From contig DEWK01000016.1 of the NCBI GenBank assembly GCA_002363615.1, positions 1 through 32,047 of the forward strand: a DNA stretch of 32,047 bases. Direction: 5' to 3'. The notes beneath the pieces were generated by a model. The model ran no database searches and was not told the DNA's origin. It worked only from the letters and a program-made list of their open reading frames with translations. Of this stretch, positions 23,283 through 31,252 are shown piece by piece (within the stretch, counting starts at the first letter, position 1; each line of letters begins with the position of its first letter). A program made the position numbers and the translations under genes. Origin of the DNA: Lachnospira sp. UBA3212. GTDB lineage: Bacteria > Bacillota > Clostridia > Lachnospirales > Lachnospiraceae.

Positions 23283-24518
23283 CTAGAACATCTTCATAAT
23301 CTGATTCAACAAACAATCGACTGCCTGGTCTGTTGGCACTGCCAGTTTTTCTTCTTCCTCTGCCTTCCTTACCAACTCAGCGGTCATCTCAATCACCTTT
23401 TCTTCTATCTCATCTGGATCTACCTCATCCTTTCGATTTCGGTAAAGTTCCGTAAAATATTCCTCCAAGGTCTTTTGATGAAAGGTTGAGGCTGTCTTTG
23501 GGGTCACCTTGGAAAATTCCTTGTACTCCGAAACAATTTCCAGTACCATTCCCTCTCGACTTAAAGCCAGATTTCTTACCAGACTGGTAAAATCCGGGCT
23601 AGTTCTTTGATCGGTAATCACAAGGCGATAGTATTCCCGTTCCATGTAGTTATTCTCTAAGCGTTCCTTGATTTCTGCCATGGTGCCCTTGATTTCTACC
23701 ATCCTGTGATAAGGTTCAATCCTTATATGATCCACGGTTAAATCCTCTCCCTTCCCCTTTAAGTGCACCAATAAAGGTCCCTTATTAGTCTGCCTAATTT
23801 CATCAAAATGATAGCACAGAGGGGATCCTGCATATCGCACACCCTCGCGTCCCACCGGATAAGAGGAATGGATATGTCCCAAAGCCACATAATCAAAGTC
23901 CTTGAAAACCTGATAATCAATCTCACCAGAACCACCCACCATGGTTTCTGAACCACCATATTGGGCATGCTCTCCATTGGCTACCACATTCTGGTGAGCG
24001 ATTAAGACGTTTCGTTCCTTAGGATTCATCTCCTGGATTTCTAAAATCGTCTTCATGGCCGTATTATAGTCCTTAATGGACTCATCCTCTAATACATGAG
24101 CCACTAAATTAGGGAATATGTAAGGAAGTAAATAAAAATTCACCGGGCCATACTCATCCTTTATTACAACTTTTTTTAACTCCTTTTCCAGCTTTCCCAC
24201 AATATATACCTGGTTCTCCCATAGAATCTGGTTTAAATGCTGGAGTTTAATTCCGGAATCATGATTTCCAGCCACAATCAAAAGAGGAATCCCTCTCTTT
24301 TGAATCTCCGTAATCATATGATCCAAGAGCTGATAGGCATCATCCTTGGGGGCACTCCGGTCAAACACATCCCCCGCAATCAAAATCACGTCTGGATTTT
24401 CTTGATCCACGGTCTTAATAAATTCTTCTACCCATTTAGGCTGGTCCTTGCTATCAATCAAGGATACCCCGTAAATCGTCTTACCCAAATGTAAATCTGC
24501 AACATGTAATATTTTCAT
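23283..24518 (-). CDS. sbcD: Exonuclease SbcCD subunit D (Mre11-like nuclease)
   Basis: A 411-residue calcineurin-like phosphoesterase: DLHLG near residue 8, GDVFD near 50, GNHD near 85, AHQN near 174 and GHIH near 215 supply the two-metal site. The C-terminal cap region follows. It is the nuclease partner of SbcC, cutting DNA hairpins and ends with Mn. The start has GGAGG about 6 nt upstream and lies 19 nt after the PdxR-like gene, so sbcD-sbcC may be read from that gene's promoter. Confidence 0.95.
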   Translation of the reverse strand: MKILHVADLHLGKTIYGVSLIDSKDQPKWVEEFIKTVDQENPDVILIAGDVFDRSAPKDDAYQLLDHMITEIQKRGIPLLIVAGNHDSGIKLQHLNQILWENQVYIVGKLEKELKKVVIKDEYGPVNFYLLPYIFPNLVAHVLEDESIKDYNTAMKTILEIQEMNPKERNVLIAHQNVVANGEHAQYGGSETMVGGSGEIDYQVFKDFDYVALGHIHSSYPVGREGVRYAGSPLCYHFDEIRQTNKGPLLVHLKGKGEDLTVDHIRIEPYHRMVEIKGTMAEIKERLENNYMEREYYRLVITDQRTSPDFTSLVRNLALSREGMVLEIVSEYKEFSKVTPKTASTFHQKTLEEYFTELYRNRKDEVDPDEIEEKVIEMTAELVRKAEEEEKLAVPTDQAVDCLLNQIMKMF

Positions 24519-24537
24519 AAATACCTCCTATCTTCTC

Positions 24538-25911
24538 TTACTCCATACGCAAATCCAAACTCTTCATCTTATCTTCATCTAAATTAGAATAATTTATAAT
24601 AAAAAAATGCTGTTTTTCTTCCTTCTTTTCAAAGTAATAATCCGATACCGCCTGTATCCGAATCCCTTTTTTCAAAAGCCTTTGTTTCACTTCCTCATCG
24701 GAAAGCCTGGTCTCAATCTCAATTAAGAAATGCAGACCCGCATCATTCTCAATGATTTTACAGCCTCCAAGTCGGCGCATATACTCAATTACCCTTCTTC
24801 TCTTTTTACTATAATATAGGCGCATTCGATTGATATGGCGCTCAAAGTGTCCCTGAGAAATAAACTTGGCAAGGGTATACTGCTCGAAGTTTGATACGGT
24901 ACAGGAATAACTAGACATCTTCTCATAAATCCGATTAGCCAAATGTACCGGCAAAACCATATAACTGATTCGAATGGTTGGACTTAAGGACTTAGAAAAA
25001 GTATTCATGTAAATTACCTTTTCACAAGCATCCATGGAATATAGGGGCGGAATTGGCTTTCCAGTCACCCGAAATTCACTATCGTAATCGTCCTCAATAA
25101 TATAGTGGTCCTTTTCCTTATTGGCCCAGCCTAAGAGTTCATATCGCCTGCTTGCCGGCATGGTAATTCCCGTTGGATAGTGATGGTTGGGACAAATATG
25201 GGCCACATCCGTCTGGCAGGCCTCTAATTCATCCACTCTAACGCCATCCTCATCCATGGCTGCAAATCCGCAAGAAATCTTTCGTCTCTTATAAATTTCC
25301 TCTAACTTACGGTAGCCTGGATTTTCCAAGGTATACTTCTTATCATCCCCTAAGAGTTCAATCACTAAGCTATACAAATACTCGGTTCCCGCTCCAATCA
25401 CAATCTGGTTAGGATCCACCTCCATTCCTCGAAAAGACTGCAAATGATTTGCGATGGCCTCTCGCAAGTCTCTTACTCCAAAGGATGGAGACACCTCCAT
25501 TAAAGCATCCTGCTGGTTTGACATCACATCCCTCGATATCTTTGTCCACACGGAAAATGGGAAATTTTTCGGATTAATTCCATTATCTGAAAAATCATAC
25601 TGGAAATTTTTTCTTTCCGGTATCTTAATGGCATAATCAATGTTTGTTTTTGGCTTAGCTTGAGGAATTACCTCAAGTCTTGCCACATAGTACCCCTTCT
25701 TTGGAATGGTATATACATACCCCTCGCTAATCAACTGGTCATATGCATTCTGAATCGTAATGGTACTAAGTCCACTATTCTCTGCAAATGTTCTTTTAGA
25801 AGGCAGTTTTTCTCCGGACTTTAGTTTTCCCGAGATGATATCTTCCTTCATGCGCATATAAAGATATAAATAAATCGGTCCTTTAACATGTTCAAAATGA
25901 TAGGTTAGCAT
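24538..25911 (-). CDS. pdxR: MocR-family regulator, probable PdxR
   Basis: 457 residues: a GntR-type winged helix at the N-terminus (GEKLPSKRTFAENSGLSTIT, about residues 36-55, then YDQLISEGYV) joined to a type I aminotransferase domain with the PLP-binding region (IIEDDYDSEFR and TFSKSLSP, whose Lys near residue 304 should hold PLP). Proteins of this build that are divergent from pdxST sense PLP and control its synthesis. The pdxST genes lie 110 bp away in the opposite direction, which supports the PdxR name. The gene leads into sbcD with a 19-nt gap, an unusual partner. Confidence 0.85.
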   Translation of the reverse strand: MLTYHFEHVKGPIYLYLYMRMKEDIISGKLKSGEKLPSKRTFAENSGLSTITIQNAYDQLISEGYVYTIPKKGYYVARLEVIPQAKPKTNIDYAIKIPERKNFQYDFSDNGINPKNFPFSVWTKISRDVMSNQQDALMEVSPSFGVRDLREAIANHLQSFRGMEVDPNQIVIGAGTEYLYSLVIELLGDDKKYTLENPGYRKLEEIYKRRKISCGFAAMDEDGVRVDELEACQTDVAHICPNHHYPTGITMPASRRYELLGWANKEKDHYIIEDDYDSEFRVTGKPIPPLYSMDACEKVIYMNTFSKSLSPTIRISYMVLPVHLANRIYEKMSSYSCTVSNFEQYTLAKFISQGHFERHINRMRLYYSKKRRRVIEYMRRLGGCKIIENDAGLHFLIEIETRLSDEEVKQRLLKKGIRIQAVSDYYFEKKEEKQHFFIINYSNLDEDKMKSLDLRME

Positions 25912-26020
25912 CTCTTCCCCTCCTCTTATCTGGTATTATAATATTTTCTTGTTTTGAGAATTTTCATAATATCAGCTTTATTATATAGTAATTTTATTCT
26001 ATATACAAGGAGGAATTTAC
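25912..26020. promoter_or_regulatory. Divergent control region between pdxR and pdxST
   Basis: 109 bp, very AT-rich. A TATAAT for pdxR is at 25935-25940 on the minus strand. For pdxS, TTGAGA followed by TTTATT or TATTAT is possible but not clear. AAGGAGG precedes the pdxS ATG. Any PdxR site must lie here; I could not fix one by eye. Confidence 0.45.
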
Positions 26021-26902
26021 ATGAAAGAAAAGAATACCCAATATGAATTAAACAAGGGCCTTGCTCAGATGCTAAAAGGTGGCGTTATTATGGATGTTAC
26101 CACCCCGGAACAGGCAAAGATTGCCGAAGCCGCCGGGGCCTGTGCAGTTATGGCCTTAGAGCGCATCCCTGCAGATATCCGTGCTGCCGGTGGTGTTTCA
26201 AGAATGAGTGACCCTAAGATGATTCGTGGTATCCAAGAAGCCGTAAGTATTCCAGTTATGGCTAAGTGCCGAATCGGTCACTTTGTGGAAGCCCAGATCC
26301 TTGAAGCTATCCAGATTGATTACATCGATGAATCTGAAGTTCTAACTCCTGCAGATGACATTTACCATATCGATAAGTCTAAGTTTAAGGTACCATTTGT
26401 ATGTGGTGCCAGAGATTTAGGGGAAGCTCTTCGCCGAATCAGCGAGGGAGCTTCTATGATTCGTACCAAGGGTGAACCAGGTACCGGTGATGTGGTTCAG
26501 GCGGTTTCTCATATCCGCAAGATGAATTCTGAAATCCGAAGAATTATTTCTCTTTCAGAAGATGAACTCTTTGAAGCTGCTAAGACCTTACAGGTTCCTT
26601 ATGATCTTCTTTTGTTTGTTCACAAGGAAGGCAAGCTTCCTGTTGTTAACTTTGCTGCCGGTGGTGTTGCCACTCCAGCTGATGCAGCCCTTATGATGCA
26701 ACTTGGAGCAGAAGGTGTTTTTGTTGGTTCCGGTATTTTCAAATCCGGAAATCCTAAGAAGCGGGCCGAAGCTATTGTACAGGCGGTTACCAACTATCAG
26801 GACGCTTCTTTGATTGCTAAGCTTTCGGAAGATTTAGGTGAAGCCATGGTTGGAATTAACCCAAATGAAATCAAACTAATCATGGAAGAAAGAGGTCAGT
26901 AA
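26021..26902 (+). CDS. pdxS: Pyridoxal 5'-phosphate synthase, lyase subunit
   Basis: A 293-residue protein of the highly conserved PdxS/Pdx1 family. Catalytic landmarks: MDVTTPEQA (Asp), VMAKCRIGH (first Schiff-base Lys), MIRTKGEPGTG (second Lys) and the phosphate-binding AAGGVATPADAA and GVFVGSGIF loops. It combines ribose 5-phosphate, glyceraldehyde 3-phosphate and ammonia from PdxT into PLP as a dodecamer. It is followed by pdxT after one base and regulated in all likelihood by the divergent PdxR-like gene. Confidence 0.97.
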   Translation: MKEKNTQYELNKGLAQMLKGGVIMDVTTPEQAKIAEAAGACAVMALERIPADIRAAGGVSRMSDPKMIRGIQEAVSIPVMAKCRIGHFVEAQILEAIQIDYIDESEVLTPADDIYHIDKSKFKVPFVCGARDLGEALRRISEGASMIRTKGEPGTGDVVQAVSHIRKMNSEIRRIISLSEDELFEAAKTLQVPYDLLLFVHKEGKLPVVNFAAGGVATPADAALMMQLGAEGVFVGSGIFKSGNPKKRAEAIVQAVTNYQDASLIAKLSEDLGEAMVGINPNEIKLIMEERGQ

Positions 26903-26903
26903 A

Positions 26904-27461
26904 ATGAAGATTGGAATCCTAGCCCTCCAAGGGGCCTTTCTTGAACATCGAAATGCCTTAGAATCCCTCGGTGTAAACTGTCAGGAAATCCGTCAAAAAT
27001 CGGATCTTTCCGGCATTTCTGCCCTGGTTCTTCCAGGAGGAGAAAGCACGGTTCAAGGCAAGCTTCTTCACTCCCTTGATCTCTTTTCTGATCTTCAAAA
27101 GGAAATCAAGGAAGGTCTTCCGGTTCTTGCCACCTGTGCAGGTTTGATTCTTCTTGCACAGGAAATTGAAGGCTCATCAAGTCCTCATCTTGCTACCCTG
27201 CCTGTTTGTGTGAAACGAAACGCCTATGGAAGACAACTGGGAAGTTTTGAATGCACCAGCACGGTAGGAGACATCCAAGATTTCCCTCACACTTTTATCC
27301 GTGCCCCTTATATTACAAGGGTCTCTGAGGGGGTTGAAATCTTAAGCAAGGTAGAGGATCACATTGTAGGTGTATCCTACCAAAAACAAATCGGTCTTGC
27401 CTTTCATCCTGAGATGACCAAAGACCTTCGCATTCATAAGATGTTTTTAGATTTAATATAA
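26904..27461 (+). CDS. pdxT: Pyridoxal 5'-phosphate synthase, glutaminase subunit
   Basis: A 185-residue class I glutamine amidotransferase: LALQGAFLEH start, LPGGEST oxyanion loop, ATCAGLIL with the nucleophilic Cys, and FHPEM with the His-Glu pair. It hydrolyses glutamine and channels ammonia to PdxS. Length is normal. One base separates it from pdxS, with GAGG about 8 nt before its ATG, inside the end of pdxS. Confidence 0.95.
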   Translation: MKIGILALQGAFLEHRNALESLGVNCQEIRQKSDLSGISALVLPGGESTVQGKLLHSLDLFSDLQKEIKEGLPVLATCAGLILLAQEIEGSSSPHLATLPVCVKRNAYGRQLGSFECTSTVGDIQDFPHTFIRAPYITRVSEGVEILSKVEDHIVGVSYQKQIGLAFHPEMTKDLRIHKMFLDLI

Positions 27462-27511
27462 GCAAGCATCAACCATAAGGAGAACATCGAAACGAACCGC
27501 CTGAAAAGAAT

Positions 27512-27549
27512 AGACCTGAGAAGTGCTTGTGTAAGCAAATCTCAGGTCT
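27512..27549 (+). terminator. Terminator after pdxST
   Basis: AGACCTGAGA pairs with TCTCAGGTCT, and the loop contains a second stem TGCTT-GTGT-AAGCA. The T-run (CTTTGTCTGTT) is modest. Beyond it, to 27658, no gene is supported. Confidence 0.65.
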
Positions 27550-27658
27550 TTGTCTGTTATTCAGTTTCATTCGAGTATCCACTGCTTTCGGCGCGCGCCA
27601 TAATCATACTAAAATGAAATCCCTTGCCTTAGGATCTCCGTAAATATTTCACTCATGG

Positions 27659-28282
27659 TCATTTGATAATTCTCTCAAAATCAGAGGCTGGATGTTTGCA
27701 AATTGGGCAAATGAAGTCCTCTGGGAGATCCTCTCCAACATATTCATATCCGCAAATGGTACATCGCCATACCACCTGCCCATCCGGGGTTTTTCCTACT
27801 GCTTCTGGCTTAGGTTTAATGTTTTCTTGATAATAGGCATAGGTAACCGATGGAAGATTGTTTAAAAGTTCCATATCAGTTACTTCCGCGATAAACAAGG
27901 TGTGGCTACCTAAGTCCACCTCCTCAACTACCTTTCCTGAGATGTAAGAATTGGTTCCCCGAGTAATAATCATAGTCCCGTTATCTGCCATCATATAATC
28001 CGGAAAATCGGCAAACTTGTCAACCTCTCTTCCCGACTGAAAACCAAAATGCTTGAAGAGTTCAAAATCTGCTGCCTCATTTAAAACCGATACGGTAAAT
28101 TCCTTGGTGGCCTGAATCATGTCATGAGTTAAGTTTGCCTTATTGATGGCAAGGGAGATGCGGTTTGGTTCACTGGTTACCTGGATTGCTGTATTCGTAA
28201 TACAGCCGTTATGCTTACCTTCTTGGTATGCAGTTACAACAAAAAGTCCATAGCTTAACTTGTTCATTGCTTTCTTGTTCAT
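27659..28282 (-). CDS. Flavin reductase-rubredoxin fusion (high-molecular-weight rubredoxin type)
   Basis: 207 residues. The first about 150 form an FMN-binding flavin-reductase-like domain (YGLFVVTAYQEGKHNGCITN, then FTVSVLNEAADFELFKHFGF). The last about 40 form a rubredoxin with two CxxC iron ligands (CTICGYEY and CPICKHP). In anaerobes such proteins carry electrons from NAD(P)H-linked reductases to flavodiiron or peroxide reductases during oxygen stress. No partner oxidase is adjacent. The ATG at 28282 follows GGAGGAG by about 5 nt; a GTG two codons upstream overlaps that site and was rejected. It is single-gene, with a hairpin in its leader. Confidence 0.88.
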   Translation of the reverse strand: MNKKAMNKLSYGLFVVTAYQEGKHNGCITNTAIQVTSEPNRISLAINKANLTHDMIQATKEFTVSVLNEAADFELFKHFGFQSGREVDKFADFPDYMMADNGTMIITRGTNSYISGKVVEEVDLGSHTLFIAEVTDMELLNNLPSVTYAYYQENIKPKPEAVGKTPDGQVVWRCTICGYEYVGEDLPEDFICPICKHPASDFERIIK

Positions 28283-28309
28283 TGGCACTCCTCCTCAGAT
28301 TTTATTTTT

Positions 28310-28333
28310 CAGTCGGAGCATGCGCTCCAACTG
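28310..28333 (-). promoter_or_regulatory. Stable leader hairpin upstream of the rubredoxin-flavin reductase gene
   Basis: CAGTTGGAGC / GCTCCGACTG, a 10-bp stem with one G-T pair and a GCAT loop. It lies between the promoter and the ribosome site. There is no T-run after it on the coding strand, so it is not a terminator; it could affect mRNA stability or translation. Confidence 0.45.
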
Positions 28334-28353
28334 GGGAAAAAACTTCTAAGTCT

Positions 28354-28382
28354 ATTCTACCATATGGAAGTATATTTCAAAA
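28354..28382 (-). promoter_or_regulatory. Promoter of the rubredoxin-flavin reductase gene
   Basis: Minus strand: -10 TAGAAT (28354-28359) with -35 TTTTGA (28377-28382), 17-nt spacer; an alternative -35 TTGAAA has a 15-nt spacer. Confidence 0.45.
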
Positions 28383-28421
28383 CTGTTTTATTGACCATCG
28401 TTGTTACAAATCTTTTCGACA

Positions 28422-29180
28422 TCATTTTAATTCACCATATAGTTGATCCGAAACCGGTTCACACCATTTTGTTGTTCCATCCTCACCAGGAATCTCAAAA
28501 GCAAGATGACTCATCCAAGAATCAGCGGCAGCTCCATGCCAATGTTTTACACCTACCGGAATATTCACAACTTTACCTGGAGTTAGTTCTACTGCTTCTT
28601 TTCCTTCCTCCTGATACCATCCTCTGCCACCTATACATATAAGCATCTGGCCTCCACCGGATTCTGCATGATGAATATGCCAGAAGTTACGACAACCAGG
28701 CTCAAATGTCACATTAAATGCAGGAATCTGCTCTGAAGATATCTGAGCCAGATAACTTTGTCCTGTAAAATACTTTCCATATGGATTCTTTTCTCCTATT
28801 GGAAGGAATACTTCCCTCTGAAATCTTTCTTTATCATCAATGGCTGGAGCATCCTCGTTCCATATTTCCTTTGCCATATTAAACACCGCCCATGCCATTG
28901 GCCAACCTGCATAGAATGCGGCATGGGTAATAATGGCTGCGATTTCATCTTTTGTAATTCCGTTTTTCTTCGCAGTAAGCAAATGGTATTTTAAAGAACT
29001 GTCACAAAGCCCTCTCCCCATAAAAACAGAAATTACAATTGTACTTTTTGTCCTTAAATCCAATGTCGTGTCATTCCATACTTCACCAAACAAAACATCA
29101 TCATTATATCTGGCAAAATCAGACGCAAAGTTTCCAAGTGCGTCCCTTCCTGCGGTTTGCACAATTTTTTCTCTTTCCAT
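28422..29180 (-). CDS. Carboxymuconolactone decarboxylase-cupin fusion
   Basis: A 252-residue protein in two parts. Residues about 30-110 match the carboxymuconolactone decarboxylase/AhpD-like helical fold (LDLRTKSTIVISVFMGRG, then LKYHLLTAKKNGITKDEI and HAAFYAGWPMAW). Residues about 145-240 form a cupin with metal ligands in FWHIHHAESGGGQML and GVKHWHGA. The AhpD CxxC pair is absent, so a peroxidase role is unlikely. The fusion is known in bacteria, but its substrate is not established. AGGAGG precedes the ATG by about 10 nt. It follows the deaminase gene by 93 nt on the same strand. Confidence 0.82.
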   Translation of the reverse strand: MEREKIVQTAGRDALGNFASDFARYNDDVLFGEVWNDTTLDLRTKSTIVISVFMGRGLCDSSLKYHLLTAKKNGITKDEIAAIITHAAFYAGWPMAWAVFNMAKEIWNEDAPAIDDKERFQREVFLPIGEKNPYGKYFTGQSYLAQISSEQIPAFNVTFEPGCRNFWHIHHAESGGGQMLICIGGRGWYQEEGKEAVELTPGKVVNIPVGVKHWHGAAADSWMSHLAFEIPGEDGTTKWCEPVSDQLYGELK

Positions 29181-29273
29181 AATGTATATACCTCCTATTT
29201 TTTATTTTAAATACATGAAAAAGAAGCTCTCTAACTCAAATAAATTTGTCCGACACTCCCTATACATCAATAT

Positions 29274-29771
29274 CTAATATGTCTTATTTTCAAGTTTATT
29301 ATATTCCGAGAACACTTTTAAACAAGCATCGCGGTCTATGCAAATAAACTGTTCCTTCAACTGATCCCTGCCACCTACAAGTCTATCGAACTTTTCATCA
29401 CGGAAACCAATGGAAGCATTATCTGCTATGGTACATCCATAATAAACCTTATGGATATTTGCCCAAAGAATGGCAAACAGGCACATCGGGCATGGTTCAC
29501 CCGTGGTGTATAGCTCGCAACCAGATAAATCATAGGTTCCGAGATTTTTCTCGGCATCCCGGATAGCAATCATCTCACCATGTGCAGTGGAATCAACATT
29601 TGCAAGAACCATGTTGTGCCCCCTTCCAATGATTTCACCATCCTTGACTATTACAGAACCGAATGGCCCACCATGTCCATGATAAATCCCCTTAAGAGAC
29701 TCATCGATAGCTTCTTTCATATATGGATTTTCGGCCTTTATTTCTATCTTCTGATTCTTTTTATTTCCCAT
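29274..29771 (-). CDS. Guanine deaminase-like (CMP/dCMP deaminase family) enzyme
   Basis: A 165-residue zinc deaminase: HGE near residue 64 (His ligand and catalytic Glu) and PCPMC at about 94-97 (two Cys ligands), with TTGEPCPMCLFAILWANI and VYYGCTIADNASIGFRDEKF as in Bacillus-type guanine deaminases. It should release ammonia from guanine to form xanthine. I prefer the ATG at 29771, with GGAAG 9 nt upstream; another ATG at 29780 directly abuts that site. The acetyltransferase gene ends 23 nt upstream, suggesting cotranscription. Confidence 0.82.
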   Translation of the reverse strand: MGNKKNQKIEIKAENPYMKEAIDESLKGIYHGHGGPFGSVIVKDGEIIGRGHNMVLANVDSTAHGEMIAIRDAEKNLGTYDLSGCELYTTGEPCPMCLFAILWANIHKVYYGCTIADNASIGFRDEKFDRLVGGRDQLKEQFICIDRDACLKVFSEYNKLENKTY

Positions 29772-29794
29772 AACTTTCATCTTCCTTTTATAAT

Positions 29795-30268
29795 TTATTC
29801 AATATCTCCTTCTACTTTCTTTTCCATAACATCGGCGCAAAGATAGTCACCGTGTCCTGTGTCTATTTTAATATAGTTAACCTCGTGATAACCTCGTTTC
29901 AGATAGATACTCTTTGTGGGAAGTGATGCATGAAGAACAATCACATCATAAGCAGATGATATCTTCTCTTCTGCCATATCCATAAGAGTTCTTCCATAGC
30001 CCCTGTGTTGGAAGGAAGGCAGGACGAAGAGTCTGTCAATTTCATTGTTTGTAAGTGTAACTGTTCCCACCGGAATTCCTTCGTCACTTATGAGCAAATA
30101 TACAATTCCGGTTCTGATATCCCTCATAATATTTTCATCTGAATGGTGCTCCGCAAAGAAGAGTACAGCACCATGCGGATAGTACATTGGATAGATTTCC
30201 ATTATCGTTTCCTGGGTGATTTTTTTTACATCATCAAAATCTTTTTCTTCCGCTATCTTTATATTCAT
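29795..30268 (-). CDS. GNAT-family N-acetyltransferase
   Basis: A 157-residue protein with the GNAT fold: motif A region IDRLFVLPSFQHRGYGRTLM (the QxxGxG acetyl-CoA loop), motif B SIYLKRGYHEVNY. The acceptor is unknown. ATG 30268 has AAAGGAAAG upstream; a longer frame to 30337 has no ribosome site. First gene of a likely acetyltransferase-deaminase pair. Confidence 0.78.
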   Translation of the reverse strand: MNIKIAEEKDFDDVKKITQETIMEIYPMYYPHGAVLFFAEHHSDENIMRDIRTGIVYLLISDEGIPVGTVTLTNNEIDRLFVLPSFQHRGYGRTLMDMAEEKISSAYDVIVLHASLPTKSIYLKRGYHEVNYIKIDTGHGDYLCADVMEKKVEGDIE

Positions 30269-30350
30269 AATACTTTCCTTTCTCCAGTTAACTTCCGATA
30301 TATATGGCATAATTTTAATTTGAGTTTCAAGGTTCACTCACAACCCATAA

Positions 30351-30881
30351 TTATAAATTCATTCTGGTTGTTCTGACCGAATATATAATTTCATTAACAG
30401 AAAAATGATCAGGATTAATATAATCTATTCCAGAATCTATCTTCTCAAATGCATCATAATCAAAATCTATGTTCTCATCACTTAGAAAATCATCCCTTAT
30501 CCAAACAATATCAGAAATAAAATCCGGAACATTTTGAGTTTCATCTATTTTACATTCCGGTGTTTCAAAGTCACTTACAGGTATTATAGTTGTATTGTAC
30601 TCTTTAATATCCCCACTAAATTTCTGTAAAAAATCTATTTTTACAAAAGCATATTGATAATCTACAGTCATACAGGCAATCAAGTTTTCTTTAGTACACT
30701 CAACCGCATCATAAATATTATCTATTTCAGGATCATAATATATCAACAACAGTTTTTCATCTAGAATACCTTCACCTGAAACAAAGTAGTTCCCTATATA
30801 CGCTTCCAGTTTCCCTGAAACACTAATCGAACCATTGCTTGCCTTTTTTTCATTATGGAAATAATCATTTAATACTATCAT
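30351..30881 (-). CDS. Unknown acidic protein
   Basis: 176 residues, acidic, no signal peptide or membrane segment, many short beta-prone stretches (LLLIYYDPEIDNIYDAVECT, YQYAFVKIDFL). I do not recognise a family. AGAGG lies about 6 nt before the ATG. It follows another unknown small gene by 18 nt, so they form a pair. Small acidic cytosolic proteins in such pairs are sometimes immunity proteins, but nothing here proves it. Confidence 0.6.
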   Translation of the reverse strand: MIVLNDYFHNEKKASNGSISVSGKLEAYIGNYFVSGEGILDEKLLLIYYDPEIDNIYDAVECTKENLIACMTVDYQYAFVKIDFLQKFSGDIKEYNTTIIPVSDFETPECKIDETQNVPDFISDIVWIRDDFLSDENIDFDYDAFEKIDSGIDYINPDHFSVNEIIYSVRTTRMNL

Positions 30882-30899
30882 AATACCTCTTTAATATTT

Positions 30900-31178
30900 C
30901 TACTTAGATATTGCACCAGCAAGCTCTCTAGCACTCCAAAACACGATCCTTTCCTGTGTACTCTCGCACTTAAAGAAAGTTATTACCTTCTCATGATTTA
31001 CACATGGTTCAGGTTCAGGAAGATTATCTTTAAACCAGTTATCTATCGAAATTAATAATTCCTTCTCTTCTGATGTAAGGATATCTTCCCTAATTAAGTT
31101 CCAACACAAACTAAATATGCCCTTTGGATATTTTGTCATGTATGATTCTTCTCGCTCTTGTATTCTCATATACTTCAT
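30900..31178 (-). CDS. Unknown small protein
   Basis: 92 residues from the ATG at 31178, chosen because AAGGGG lies about 9 nt upstream; the frame is open to 31235 but that extension has no ribosome site. Soluble, with a KYPKGIFSLCWNLIREDILT segment and a C-terminal ERIVFWSARELAGAI. No family recognised. It lies between the metallophosphoesterase and the 176-residue protein on the same strand. Confidence 0.55.
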   Translation of the reverse strand: MKYMRIQEREESYMTKYPKGIFSLCWNLIREDILTSEEKELLISIDNWFKDNLPEPEPCVNHEKVITFFKCESTQERIVFWSARELAGAISK

Positions 31179-31252
31179 AATCCCTATCCCCTTAGAAAGT
31201 TTTACTGGAATACAATTTTGTACCAATTTTATCATAATTCTGTTTTAAATAT

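Noticed and set aside
27590..27599. GC-only palindrome GGCGCGCGCC downstream of pdxT
   Set aside because: Unusual in AT-rich DNA but isolated, with no promoter, hairpin T-run or repeat partner in the window.
28933..29277. Plus-strand 114-codon frame
   Set aside because: Antisense to the well-supported CMD-cupin gene, no ribosome site, low-complexity composition.
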